Shown here: one piece after another, positions 15,735-28,909 of the stretch
Position numbering within the stretch: the stretch's first letter is position 1
Layout of the letters: every line of letters starts with the position of its first letter
Assembly (NCBI RefSeq): GCF_026210795.1
Contig: NC_089437.1
Span: 3,286,001-3,350,000 of the forward strand
Direction: 5' to 3'
Source: Rhizophagus irregularis
Taxonomy: Eukaryota > Glomeromycota > Glomeromycetes > Glomerales > Glomeraceae
Length of the DNA: 64,000 nucleotides
Translations under genes and position numbers: made by a program
The notes under the pieces: generated by a model
The model's input: the letters and a program-made list of their open reading frames with translations, nothing else
Database searches by the model: none
Told to the model about the DNA's origin: nothing

Positions 15735-15880
15735 TCTTAGATATTTTAGTCGTACACTGTTCGTCCATTGGTCGTACAGTACATTGGTCATACACTGTTC
15801 AATCTGTTCATCCACTGGTCGTACACTGGACATATACTGTTCTTCCACTGGTCGAACATTGGCTGGACATTGGCCATTTT
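15735..15880. repeat. Degenerate tandem repeat (CCACTGGTCGTACACTG-like)
   Basis: Six or so imperfect copies of a roughly 20-bp unit containing CAYTGGTCGTACACTG or TTCATCCACTGG. This explains two short overlapping open frames that have no other support as genes. Confidence 0.65.
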
Positions 15881-15949
15881 TTTGATGACGTTTTAACCTA
15901 CAAGGGTACTGGAATTCTTTAGAGCAATATTGACATGTCCGGTCAGTTA

Positions 15950-16605
15950 GTTTTTTTTTAGTAGTATATCAGACGACTTGCAGTTGACTTCCGGCTTAAA
16001 TATTTCTCTCTGGGACTTATGAACCGAAAGAGGTACAGTAATTACCTTTCCTTTGTGCAATAACTTAAATTCCCGCTTTAGCAATAAGTTCCAATCCAGC
16101 ACGATCAAGCCAAGGCGTTCCCAACAATATTCAGGGTTTATCATCGTCCATTACTGGAAAATCCTCAGAAATTATACAACTATTATCATCCTTCGCCACT
16201 TAACAGGAGGCTTCTTATTTTTATCGATTTCTGCACCCAGTAATTTTATAAGGCCTTTTGAGATGACTGAGCAATTGGCGTGGCTACATCATTCGGTATA
16301 ATTTTTTGGATGAAATTGATTTCCATAGGATTTGGCCATGAAATATCTGGTCCCATCAACTGGTTCATTTGTATAGGTTGCTGTTCTACTTGGGGAGGTA
16401 GTTGCGGAGCAACTGGTTGCTGGACATTTTGTGGTGAACTTGATTGTTGAGGAACAATTCGAACTAGATCTGTCATCGGTTGCAAAATTTGAGAAAATAC
16501 TATAGTAATCCCATTCCAGAACTTTTCGCGTTCCTTTTCTGAGAAATTTGAAACATAATGGCTTAAGATATGATCTTTCAAGCCTATAAATTCTGCACTG
16601 ACCAT
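15950..16605 (-). pseudogene. Gag-like / retroelement-type relic
   Basis: A 119-codon frame at 16605-16246 begins MVSAEFIGLKDHILSHYVSN and runs into a Pro/Gln-rich segment (PQQSSSPQNVQQPVAPQL), ending at TAG. Downstream, after a break in frame, 16144-15950 reads NPEYCWERLGLIVLDWNL and LLKREFKLLHKGKVITVPLS. Helical N-terminal part, Q/P-rich middle and loss of frame are typical of decayed transposon Gag or accessory genes. No protease or polymerase motif is visible, so the assignment is weak. Confidence 0.35.
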
Positions 16606-16622
16606 ATTCCATGTATTAATTG

Positions 16623-16819
16623 TAGAGGTTAGAACCGACCAAAAAAACCTTAACCGATTAATAATCGATTAACCAAGAGCCCTAATCGATTAATAATCGA
16701 TTAATCAAAAATATTAAAATTTTTTTTTTTTTTGACCGCAGATTGCACCAAATTGTTTTTGATTATACATTTAGCTATAGGAAATCTTATTTATTATTAT
16801 TATTATTAAAAAATTAATA
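16623..16819. mobile_element. hAT-like MITE, truncated copy
   Basis: Starts with TAGAGGTTAGAACCGACC and continues with repeated AATCGATTAATAATCGATT motifs, then GACCGCAGATTGCACCAAAT. It matches the reverse complement of the complete element at 40925-41244 over about 200 bp. The far terminal repeat is missing, so no target duplication can be scored. Confidence 0.7.
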
Positions 16820-17864
16820 TATTGAAAAAAAATGATATTATATTAAAAATAGCAAAATAGTCTTTTGATTAGTGTTAATAAAAGAAATAAAATAAAAAAA
16901 TAATTAAAAAATTAGAAAAAATACTACGTCAGTTTAAAGTTTAACCTAAAAGAAACAAAGGTAATTTATATTAGATATTATATTTTTATAAAGATTTTCG
17001 TAATGTATTTTTATTTTATTTTTTTTTATTATAAAAATATTGTATAATTTTTTAAAAAAATTATAATACTTATTAGGTTTAATTTAAATAAATTCCATTA
17101 ATATATATTTTATTGAACGTATTTTTTAAATTATTTATTTATTTATTTTTATTAGTAAAAATCCATGAACAATGTAATAGTAATAGTAGTTAGAATATTC
17201 CTAAAGTTTTTATACTGTACTTCGTTGTGAACAATACTGGAACAATTATTTATTATATAACGATAACTTTTGAACTTTAAATATTTGTAGTCTAATAATT
17301 CATTAAATAAATTTATTGCGTCAAATAAACCATATATTCCGTAGTAATATAATCTAATTGGCCAAATAAAATGTATGTTTATTATTTTCCAAACTAAGAA
17401 ATTTTATATATACTTAAATAGAATGTTATAATAATTTTTAATTTAATAAGTAGTTAAGATCCATCTTATCTAAAACAAAATAAATTATTAACAATAAAGT
17501 TAACATTAAATTCTAATAAAATTAAAATCTTTACCATCAGAAATTTTCAATTCACCCTGTTCTGAATTAAGATTATCATCGCCTAGATTTTTTTAAGATA
17601 TTATTTTTTGCATATACTAAATATTCGACTTATAAATTTTAAAAATAATTATTACCTTTATGATTCAACTTAACTTTTTTATAATTAACAACTAATTCTT
17701 TTTCATCATCTAATTTATACAAAAAAAAAATTTTATTATTTATTGATTATTCATAGATTAAACGACCTATTACCAACCATTAAAGTAATTTCTTTTAGAT
17801 TTGCTATCAACTTTTTATACGTTAAATTAAACATAAGTTATTTATTATATACAATATATAAATT

Positions 17865-19526
17865 CTAAAAAAATTCAAAATTGTTATTCTTATCAGTAAT
17901 CAATCCATCTCGTAAGTCAAAGTCAATTTGTATACTATGATAAGCTATAGAAAAAAAAAGTAACTTAAATTAATTTAGATTTAATACTTGAAAAATTTCA
18001 GAATAATTAATTACCTTCTTGTTCTTCTGTTGAATTAATAATGATACAGATTGAATTAAAACAATGTTTTAAAATTAATAAGATTTAAATTAATTTCTTA
18101 CCTTTTGTTGCATTTCTTGATTCTGGCAAATCTTTAAAACTATAAACTCTACTACTTAAAAAAAGGGAATTAATAGAACTAGAATTTATATCAAAATTTC
18201 TATCCGGTTGTAAATCATAACTTATTAGCTGTTGTTCTTCATTGTTTAGATAATAATTAATATTATTTATTTCTTTCACAAGAGTTTTAATATCAGGCCT
18301 TTTTGTTGGATCAGCATCCCAACATTTTTCCATTAACTCTTTATATTTTAAAGGAGTTCCTGGTACTATTTTTGGCCTTATTCCATTTACTATCTCTATT
18401 GCAAGATCGTAATTATGTTTACAAATAAAAGGTGGTTGTCCGGATGAAATTTCCCACATAAGCATACCAACACTGTATATGTCAGACGCAAAAGTAGTTT
18501 CTTTTCCACACAAGAGTTCAGGTGCAATATAAGGAAGATTTCCATATATACTATTTAAAGGTTTATTAGGAGGTCCACAAAATGCAAGATCGCTAATTCG
18601 GAACTTTTGAATCAATTGATCAAATAATATATTTCTAGAATGCAAGTCTCTATGAATTACATTCTCCTTATGGAGATCACAAACTGCATGAATAATATCA
18701 AAAATAATTTGAATTTTTTCTTTCCATGTAAGTTTATTATAATTTTGTTGCAAGTAATCTTTTAAATCCATATCCAAATGACGCATTACAAGCATATAAT
18801 TTCCGTCTATTGGATCTTGTGTTAAACCAAAACATAGAACAACTTTCATAACTTTGTTACTTATAGATAAATGAGATTTACACTATAAATATTAATAAAT
18901 ATTATTATATAATTATTTTTGAATCACCTTTTTTTCAATATTTCCTAATTACATACCTCTTCAAACCAACTTCTATTGGCGCTTTCAATATTCTCTAACT
19001 TTTTGAGTACCACTTTTTGGTCTCCAAATCTTTTTAATTGTTTTCCTTTTGAATCCCATGTATCATAACGTCCATCTATCAAACCTGCTGTATAAATTTT
19101 AGAGTATCCACCTTTAGTTAAAAAATTAATATTTTTTAATTTATTATATGGGATCCATTCTATTATACTATCTGGTTTAATTGTTTCCATTTGACATTGT
19201 TGTATTAAATCATCAATATCATTATTTCCAGATGTCCAATTTGAGAAATTGGCTTTTAAATAATTTCTAACACAATGTTCACAATATAATGTAGCTAAAC
19301 ATTCATCAGAACAATTTTCACAAATTCTTCTTGTTCCTTCATTTAAAAGAATTTTATAATAGTCATAATCTACTTTTATCAAATTTATTGCGGCTAATTT
19401 TTCTTTTTTTGTGAGAGATTTATCAGCAAGAATAGTTTTTTGTAAAAATTGATTTTGTTTGTCAATAGTATTGTGAATATTAAGGTCTGTTAATTTGTAT
19501 GCTCTAGCACATGCAGCAAGAGCCAT
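17865..19526 (-). CDS. Kinase gene B: TKL-type kinase relative with DLA in place of DFG and a lost splice donor
   Basis: Exons: 19526-18957, 18882-18102, 18026-18015 (12-nt microexon), then 17944 reading to a stop at 17865; about 480 aa. It starts MALAACARAYKLTDLN, as in gene A. Cys motif CENCSDEC...CEHC, WTSGN linker, VVLKK lysine, HRDLHSRN and APE are present, but the Mg-binding motif reads DLA (SDLAFCG), which may weaken catalysis. In gene A the fourth exon ends at ACTG/GTAAG; here the donor reads ATAAG, so translation would run on for nine codons to TAG. Homologues of later exons still exist downstream (for example 17812-17778 and 17718-17657) but cannot be joined by a GT donor. It is either a shortened gene or an incipient pseudogene. 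Confidence 0.7.
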
Positions 19527-20744
19527 AATAAAAGTTGAAATGTTTTTTTTTTTTGAAATTTCTTCCTGTATAAATAGGAACTTAATTCATGAATGATGTT
19601 ATTATCACGATGTTCGTTCTTTGAATAATTCTATAAACATATTACCCATTTACCGACACCTGTTTCACTGACATAAGATAAATCGGCTTCACTTTACCGA
19701 TTTACCATTTCACCGACAAACATCACGCCCGATTTGTTTAGCACAAACAACACAGAAACTCAATTAGACATCAAGATACGGATGGATGAGAATAAAAATT
19801 CCGATTCTAATACTTCAAGGTAATTCACACAAGCCATTACATTCTTCCGAAACCATTTTCACTATTTTGCCGATATCCATTTACTGACATGATCGACATA
19901 GTAATGACATTATGATAGTTTTTTGAAAGTATCCTATCGTTTACTAATCAATAAAAAACAAAAAAGGGTAATTATTTATCATATGAAACAACTATTATTG
20001 AATAAGAATTTTTTTTATTATTATTACAATTGAAAGTAAATAAGCCTACCATTTTTTTAAAAACAGTAAATTGTAAATGGTACGAGAAATTTCCTTAAAA
20101 AATCAAGAGAATAATTATCACACGAATAAATAATTTGTAATCAAGGCGCAGCAAGGAGTGAGACTGATGAATTATAAATATTCGGTGAAACGACAAACCG
20201 GGTAATTTAGTTCATTGGCCATTTTAGTGACATGTGCGAAGAGTTCATTAGAAAATTGGGTTTTAATAATATATAATAAGAAACAGGTGCTACCGAAGAA
20301 TAAGGGAATAAAAAATGTAAAATTGGTATGCTATATCATTTTGGTGAAACGAAGTTAGGTAATTTTGGGTGTTACGATAAAACATGAGTGTATGGATTTA
20401 TATCTTGTAGTGTTATGGCGCGTACCATTGTTTATTACCAAACGAGGAAAGGCCTAGACCGATCTATTGTGTACCACGTAGTATCACGTGACTTGTTTAT
20501 ATGTGATGTTTAACCATACACTACATGTTTACTATATACTCGGTAATTTGTAAAAAGGAAGTCGGGAAAATGATTTCATGACAGTAAAATGGCTGTCTGT
20601 AAATTGTACCGTACCGTAACCATCTTTTATTAACTTGTATAAACTAATTACGAAATACGATGAAATAATTAATGATAAACTAAATACTGTATTCAACCTT
20701 TTATAACAACTGGATAGTGACAGTAATGTGTATTAGAAGCTTCT
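19527..20744. other. Upstream region of kinase gene B
   Basis: No gene found. The stretch at about 19640-19880 holds several copies of short TTTACCGA/TTCACCGACA-like motifs on one strand, which may be a decayed repeat. A GTATCACGTGAC site lies near 20480. Confidence 0.4.
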
Positions 20745-21060
20745 AATGACTATTGGAATTGAAACCTTTCAATACTTCCTATTCCAATCTATATCAATAA
20801 TTTTTTATCCAATTCTATATAATATGTATATATACAAATCTATGGTATTGGAAATTCTATTGGAATTGGAAGAATAGAAGTTTCCAAGTAGCTTCCAATC
20901 TTACAATACACTACTGTATAACGATACACAAATTCTCGAATTTGGAGTTTCAATAGATTCCAATGAACACATAAATAGCCTGTAAATAAAAAAACCACTA
21001 TTCCAAAATGATATAAATAATGATTTATAAATTGCCGTATTAATATAATAATTAAAAATG

Positions 21061-24000
21061 GATTCATCTCATTGAGACGAATCCAATGAACTAAATTTTA
21101 TTTTCCTGCGACCATTAGATCATAGGATACTATTGATTTTGGACATTAAAAAATAACATCTACACTTTACAAGTACAGCACTTAATTTTGATGTAATGAT
21201 TTTTTTCAGATGATCAAAAATTGAGATCCGTTCCGACTTCCAACCAGAATTATGAAATTAGTAGCAATAGAAGAACTTAATCAATATTAATAATGAACTC
21301 TTTTAAATTAAAATTAAGAAATTTATAACTAATCATAATATTAAATGATTCAATAAAATAGAAATATATTAAATGTAATAATAAACATTATCTTTAAGAT
21401 GCTTAAAAAGAATTCTTTCATGCTTTCAATTGTATAACTTATTATATGGACTGCTATGGTTATATGTTTGAATGGGAAGACTTATTGAGTATTTTATGGT
21501 CGCTAAGGGATTATTGGAGTGAGGAGACAAAGGGATTTCTGACAAAAAAGAACTTGAAAAGAAACAACATTGATTTTGGTTTCTTTATATTTTTTACTTT
21601 TATATGAACTTTCGTTTCTTAGTATCTTTATTTAACTATTTCACTTCATATAATAATTTTTAAATCAATAATATAAAACACACTGTACTTTAACATTCCT
21701 ATTCGACAGTAATACGTTTAGATAATAACATTTAAATTTTAAGCAATGTTACCACCCATAGTTAATAAGTTATTATGGTTTGTCTAACGTTGATCTAATA
21801 TAAAATTAGAAAATGTATACTTTTTAAAATCAGTATTAAAAATTGCTAAATTAAGGTACCAATGTTCTCCAATTTTACAACTATCCATCATAAAGGCGGG
21901 AAGTATTACGTACGATAATAATTAAAAGTAGAAATTGATTACCCTTGGAACTATCCCACGTTTATCTTACGATATATTGTGGAGGCCATCCGCGTCACAA
22001 TACGTTCAAGATAACACTAGCGACAAAATTTCATTCGTGGACATATCGGTATTCTTTCTCTAATTTATTGGTTTCCATTGTCCTCCTTATTATCTCTAGT
22101 TTCTCAACTTCAAACTTTTTTACAAGAACTTCTGGGTTATCAATGAGTTCAATCAAATCGACACAATTATTTCTTGATTGTAATCTAAGAGATATTTTCA
22201 TTCTTGCTATCGTTTACGTTGAGTACTGCTGATTCCAATTAGTTTTAACGTCAAGTTCAGATTGGGAACTAGAAAAATTTTAAATGAATAATAATAACAA
22301 TAACTACACGATGAGACATACCGTCAATTTATATTGCACGAGGTGATTTGTACTATACAAATTAACGGTGCTAGCGTCAAAATAAGGTTAAATCCGTTAT
22401 TATTTTTCGCATTAAGAAATGTAAAAAATCAATTTGAATAAAAAATTATTCAAAAATTTATTGGAAACTCAACTCCTCAATCCAATCAAATATACATAAA
22501 AATAATTTTTTGGTGTAATCTTTTATAAATGAAATTAAATAACAAAACAAACAATGAATTACAAAATACGTTGTTACGAATGCCTTTTTTTAAAAAATTA
22601 TAGAATAAAGAATATAAAGAATCAAATATTTAGTTTAAGGTATCGCGGACATGTATCCATGAAGATTTTATCAGATATATACATATGTACAGTATGTATA
22701 AATATATCATTATTATTTATTTCGTCACTTAGACTTTTTTTTTACTATTATTTTCGTTCTTTCACCTTTTTAGGTTTAGATCAATCTTTAGTAATATAAC
22801 TGTTTAATTTATCTTCCCATAATTTATTCTTTAATAAGTCATACAAAGTCACTGAGACTGACAGAATTAACTTAATGATATTCCCCTTTCCCACTTTATT
22901 CAAAAATTCTAAATTAATATATTCTACTTTTTAAATTTTTAGCAACAAAAATAAATGTATGAACCAAATATATAACATAAAAAATAAACAAATCACAGTA
23001 AAAATACAACATACGAAAATAAAAAAAAATCGAATAAGAAATAACAAACTCTATATCTATTATATTATCTTCTATTTTTATTAAGTGTATATTTATCCCC
23101 ACACACATGATACCTTATAGAATCCTTACTATAAAACGCCGCACCACAATATCTTAGGTTATGACAAAAATAATTCTTCCCATGTGAGACCCCAAAACTA
23201 GCCCTCCATTCTATATCCTTTATGGTCTGCTCTATATATGTAGGCGGAAAACTGAAAGAGAAAAAATGGTTAACCTATGTACACTTGGTTAAGCAAGTAA
23301 GCATTATTATCAAAATCAGATTCGAATCTTATCCGATTCGAATCATCCGAATAGCCAACAATTATTAGGATAAAGCACGTGGAGATAATATCCTCAGCAT
23401 AGGGGTGTTCGGCGAAATTAATGGTAAAAGGCGTTCGAAAATAATGGTAATCCCTATTTCTCCTCACTAAACGCTGTAGGCCTCACCGGATACTATCATG
23501 TTTGTGATTGACCTCAGAGGTACTACCCGTGTATCCTATAATTGAAGGCATCCAGTGAACAGATAAAAATAACAGACACTCACTTGTGAATTTAAGACCT
23601 CAGATTCCTTACTTTTGTTCTACTTGACTTTCTATTTTGGTGAAGATCTTATTTCATTACTTCTTTTTTTCGCCAACTAATCCTGTGGCTTGACCAGAGA
23701 AGATAGACCTAAAAAAAAGAGACAAAAAAAATAAGATAAAACACAAACCCACAACCCACACTTCCACACTCCCAAACCCACACACTCTCAACCCACACTC
23801 ACACTCACAACCCACATACCTAAGGGAAGACGTAAAGAAAAGGGGCTTAAAAGAAGACCTAAAAAAGAGAAGAACTAGACAGAGAGAAAATAGACTTAAA
23901 AAAAAGATGACGAAAAAAAGATAAAACACCAAACACTCTCAAACCCACACACTTCCGCACTCCCAACCCATACAGTATGGATCGTCCCCGTCATCTTTTT

Positions 24001-26330
24001 TTTTGTTAGGAGAGTTTAGAACTCGGAAACAACATTATTATTAGCCTTTTGTTCATATTGTTCATATGGACTATCAAAGGACACTATACTGGAGAGTGGG
24101 TTTTAAGTTCGTGTATAAGTATAATATCTGATTTCGCAAGAATTTTTAGTATATTTTCTTTGATGGTTTTTGTGTTTATTGTGTTGTAAAATTTTTCTTG
24201 AAAAAAAAGGAAATAAGGTCATTTTATATGTTTTATTGTTGTACAATTTTTATAAATTATGTAACCTGGACGCGATTTATTATTTTACATTTTTACTATG
24301 ATGTAGTGTTACGGCTGTTATGTCAATATTGCATAATCATTTATATTTTTACTATTGATATATTCTGATTATTCTGATTATTAATCAAAATAGTAAGGTA
24401 AATATAAATAATATCAGACCGTTTATGCAATTTTTAAAATCCGTTACTAATTGTTATTATACCAGCATATCGGAATCTGAATAAAATCTGTTCATAGCGC
24501 AGTACGATAATTCCTGAGCCATTTTTTAGCCACTTTAGTATTGAACGGCTTTTCCCTTTCATCCGTCCTTGTCAGATTTTTCAGGAGTAGGCGTCCTTCA
24601 GATACTGCGAGACATCAGGGTAGAGAGTGACGGACAGAGAAATTTTTTACCGACACATAAAAATTGTCTACACGACCTGTATAAAGATAACTAATCCGAA
24701 ATTCTTAAAATGTTACGCGACGTGATGACAAATATAGATAAGATTGATCAGTAACATCAGTAACTTATGTTACTATGTTGACATTAAAGGCGCAGTGCTG
24801 TAGTGCTGTTATGAGTCATTGTAAAATTTTCAATACAAAATATACAAATATACTATCGCATAATCATTTGATTATTTCATATTAGTACTATTGCAATAGT
24901 CAGACTATGAAAATTTATTTATTTTTATATTATATAAATCATTTATATTTTCGTTTTCATACTAATAAATTAATACCTATAAAAATGATAATATAATTTT
25001 TCTAATTATTATTATTATTGTTAAATAAATTTAGTTAAGCCTGGGATATAATCCCATATTGCTGCTACTATATTTCTCAAATATTATGTCAGTCATTATT
25101 TTTAACGTGTACAAATCTCTTTAAGCTATACTACACGACTACACGACCAAACTTTAAACAACAAACAATGAGATAAAATCTATAAATCTACTATGTTTCT
25201 ATTGGCTCAAGACCACTTCTAAACAAGCTAAGATTGTTCTGCCATATCATATATTATTTAGATTATTGATTTGTAACTCCAATTTTCCCTACACGGATAA
25301 ATAATCATTATTATCCACGTTTTTCTTAATCTCTTTCTGTAAATTCTTTTTGCATGGGATGAAATTGGAAATTCTTTTCCATATTATAAATTATAATAAA
25401 GAATCATCTAAATATGAAAAGACTGATACTCTTATAGCCACAGTTAATTGCTTAAGTTGAACCTAACAACAAGACAGTTAATTCCCGTTATTGAAATTGT
25501 TATCTGCCTATAATTGGCGCCTTGCCATTTTTGAAGGTCTTTCAATCACACACTACACACATTTTCTGCCAACACATAATATCCCATAAATGAAATAAAT
25601 GAAATACTAACAACTAAGGTTACTTCAGTTTAGCAGGAAAACTCCTTGAGAATATACAATATGTCCTTTTTCATGTCACGGCAGATTCCAAAGAAATCAT
25701 ATATAAAATCTGTTAGGGACTACTTTAGTAGATGCTGAAACTTCACTTCTAGAGGTATTTAATAAAAATAAAATATTTGAAAGAAATTATTTCCTATATA
25801 CTGTATTTGCCTTTTCATGATTGAGGTTCCAGTGGTCATTGGGAATTGTCCAGAAGTAAATTTTTTCAGAACATGAATTCTGAATTTTTTTCGTATCGAT
25901 TTATCTTATCGGGAACGGATAACGCCTCGCTTCTAAAAATAGATTCAAATCATCCTAGCACGTGACCGTGGAAAACAACACATAATTAGAACTATATAGT
26001 CGTTAATACGAGAATAATAAAAATTTGTCTAATATAAATTTCTAATCGATATATTTAATTTTATTTTAAAATTCTGCGAAAATATTTATTTTTGTTAATA
26101 AATTTTACAGATTTTTGATTTATTATATTTACTATATTACATATTTTTTTTTACACACATATATATAACATATTGTTAAAAATTCTTACGTATTTATGAT
26201 TGCTAGAAACGTAGCTGACTTCGAAATTAATTATTAGTAAGCTTACTAGCTCAAAGGTAACGTCGTGGTCCTATACATAAATAATATCACAATTATTGGT
26301 CAATATACTTTACAATCTTTATTTACGTCT
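21061..26330. other. Gene-poor interval
   Basis: Only short, unsupported open frames occur. The minus strand at 22230-21945 contains a helical, charged piece (NNCVDLIELIDNPEVLVKKF) that is broken by stops and could be an element relic. Strand-asymmetric low-complexity DNA lies at 23700-23975 (listed separately). I see no complete gene, RNA gene or intact transposon. Confidence 0.5.
23700..23975. repeat. Purine/pyrimidine-asymmetric low-complexity repeat
   Basis: Plus strand alternates A/G-rich stretches (AGACCTAAAAAA..AGAG) with CCCACACTC/ACAACCCACA stretches. The pattern A/G-rich block, then AAGATAAAACACAAACC, then CCCACAC block, appears twice (about 23705-23820 and 23885-23975), so it is a degenerate direct repeat. 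A minus-strand frame here is an artefact of composition. Confidence 0.6.
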
Positions 26331-26349
26331 TATTTAGAAGTATTTTAAC

Positions 26350-26400
26350 ACTAAGAATAAGGTAACAACTAGCAAGTCTCTTAATTTGTAGTTCATTTTT
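26350..26400 (+). repeat. Relic of a kinase-gene 3' flank
   Basis: AACACTAAGAATAAGG...TCTCTTAATTTGTAGTTCATT matches, in plus orientation, the block that follows kinase gene E at about 50088-50145. No kinase coding sequence remains nearby, so this is an orphan piece. Confidence 0.55.
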
Positions 26401-26905
26401 GTCATTACTGAGAAAAATCAAATAGTTATAATTACATCTAAAAATGATCTTTTTTTTAAAAAAAAAATTAAAATCCTTAAATTAATTCTTTATAATCATA
26501 TTTTACTGTGTATACACTATACACAGTACATACTATATTTGTATAATGCTAAAGTTCATGGTATAATATATATATTTTTAATCATAGCACATTTACGAAT
26601 TTATTAAAATAATTAAAGTAATACATAATAAAAATTAATAAACTACTAATTAGGCTAATATTATTAATTCATAAACCGCTCGCTCGTAATATTATTAAAA
26701 TACTCCACGCGTGCACTGTCGAATGATCTATTATGCTAAACAGGTAAACATATGTGTAATAAGTTTTCTTAGCCAAAGCCCCTGTTTTCTTTGCAAGGAT
26801 GATCATGGGACCTACTAAACTGCGATCGGTTTATCGTTAATTTCATCGGATTCTTTGTTAATAGATATTTTAGGTGCGAGAGAATGTTGTGTTTGCAGCG
26901 AGCCA

Positions 26906-28909
26906 TCATTTCTCGTAGGATTCCTTCTTTTCATGAGCGACGGACACATGTTGCGAATTCTGCTGTGTGATATCCGAAAACGGGTGACGCCTAACGGTGA
27001 TCATCTTATCTTTTTTACTAATGCCTAAGTTTGCCTCGCAAGTATTCAATTCCGTACATCGTGGAATCCATACGTGCTTCTTGAATGCGTTGTGGAAATG
27101 CTGTATGATTCGAACGGCGATTTCGTTGGACATTTTCCTAGAAACGTATCGTCTAAGTTTTGTTACAATTGTGTCCGAGATTAGGCCTTGTATGAGTTCT
27201 AGACGGTTTCGTTTCTTTAGTTGAGGGAAGGCTTCGTCCTTATATTCAAAGATGATCTTTTCCAATTGCCCATGACGTAATTTTTTCGAAGAGGTGAATT
27301 TCTCAATAAATTTCAAAATTTTGCTTGTTATTTCTAGTTCGATCTGTATAAACCCCTATTCATGACCTGGACATTCGACGATGTGTGGTAAATCTTCGTC
27401 CACCTGAGAGCACATAGGACATTTTACGAGGTCTTATAGATCGTTACGTATTCTGAGGTTGTTTTCAATGGTAGGTAAGAGGTTATTCGAGCACTTGACA
27501 AATGTACAAGTTTTTCGTTAGTAGAGAAAGAAGTGCACCGTTCTTTGTTAATACTATTAAAGTTTTGCCAATGTGAAGACCAATGCCATCCTGTAGATGA
27601 AAAGTCCTCCTCAAAGTAAGATCGCCATTGTTTGTTAAACGACCATTGCACTTCTTCTAAAGATTCTGCCACAAATCTAGTAAACGACCTAATATGTCTG
27701 TCTATACCTATGTTAAACCAGACCGGGAGAAATTGTGCTAAGACTACATAGAGATCTAATGTCTAAAATTCTATTATTAATACTACCCGCTATTTCCCTC
27801 TCATTCTTTGCAATTTCGTCTGCCATGTCGTTCCAATAATCTCCTGAATGTTCACGTACTTTAATTAAATTGAGCTTTAAAGATTTAGTTATAATGAGAT
27901 CGTAAATCGTAAATAAAATAACATAATTATTAAGTTTCAAAAGCTTTCTTCCTCTTATTAAGAGCGTCGGAGATACGATTAATTCCATCAATTGCTGCTT
28001 GACTGTCGGTATATATAGTTAATTCGGTGTTGCTAGGTATCGCTAACAAGGCAGTCATAATAGCCAGAAGTTCCGGACGCGTGGAAGAAGGATGGTATTT
28101 GATGCCACAAGAAAAGGAGACATCTTGATCTTTGACTATCTATCCTGCGCCCATCACAACTTCACCTTCTTCATTTCTGCAATTGAGATCTAACGAGCCA
28201 TCAGTATAAAAGTGAAAACACTCAGTTGCCATCTTTTGCAAAACAATATTAATACGGGATAATTCGTCAACGAGCACTGGGGTTTTGATCAATTTCGCAA
28301 TTAAACTGTGATCCAATGCAGGAATATCAACCGGGACAAGTCTTTGTTCATCTGGGAATACCGAAGGTAAAGTTAAAGTACGCCTTCTAAATAGGTCTAT
28401 CGGTGTGACAATCCTGTAAGAAGCGCCATCAATTTTCTTCGTAAGTACTTCTACTTTTAATACAGTAGCTTTGCAATGCTGGCCGCGTTTGATGCATGTC
28501 TCTGTTAAAATGTCCCTAGATCGGCCGAAAGTATCACAACCCATGCATTTAACGATTAAGTCCGAACTATCTATAGTAATCCAATGTTGGAACAAGAATG
28601 ATGTGCAGGATGTTTTCTTCAGGATTTTTCCAATAACTGATGTTTGATTTGTGTTTATGATGATCCACTCTTTAATCCGTCCATTAGTAGTAGGGTGAGT
28701 TGGTATAATAGAGTGGAAGCTCTTGGGAGGTGAAAAATTCGTTGTTAGTCCGTTATGATGGTCTTGTTGTGCTAAGGCTTCAGTTCACAATTGTTCAATC
28801 AAGTAATTAATGAAGTAGGGTAAAGGCCCAACGGTAGATAATCCTAGAGCTATTCTGATTTGGTTGGGACGTAGGGGTAATTGGCCATGTCCTCCTAATA
28901 ACTGCTTCA
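26906..28909 (-). pseudogene. Decayed LINE-type retrotransposon (RNase H and zinc-binding C terminus)
   Basis: Read on the minus strand, pieces in changing frames give the 3' half of a non-LTR polymerase. An upstream segment begins MKQLLGGHGQLPLRPNQIR near 28909, followed by a 151-codon frame (28595-28140) ending in the first RNase H motif FYTDGSLD. Next come RPELLAIMTALLAI and YTDSQAAIDGI (the following RNase H acidic motifs, about 28100-27980), then VREHSGDYWNDMADEIAK (last RNase H motif). At about 27425-27360, CPMCSQVDEDLPHIVEC is a CCHC zinc-binding motif of the RVT-associated type, followed by a basic C-terminal region ending at 26906. Multiple stops and frameshifts make it non-functional. 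The reverse transcriptase core (YADD-type) is absent, as in a 5'-truncated insertion. Confidence 0.8.

Larger units (their letters stand above)
16929..21060. repeat. Segmental duplication, copy 2 (partner at 8782-12240)
   Basis: Repeats the 3' flank of the seven-helix gene, a whole kinase gene (B) and a distal upstream block at 20745-21060. The left edge falls at the CAGTTTAAAGTTTAACC block, which in copy 1 overlaps the stop codon of the 7560-8788 gene. Divergence is considerable, so the event is old compared with the C/D duplication. Confidence 0.7.

Noticed and set aside
21945-22232. 95-codon plus-strand frame
   Set aside because: The minus strand carries the more protein-like (helical, charged) reading, broken by stops; neither strand supports a gene.
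23300-23350. GATTCGAATC palindromes suggesting a tRNA T-loop
   Set aside because: No acceptor stem, anticodon arm or D-arm can be built around them.
23657-23932. 91-codon minus-strand frame resembling a membrane protein
   Set aside because: Its Phe/Leu/Cys-rich translation comes from the strand-asymmetric low-complexity repeat.
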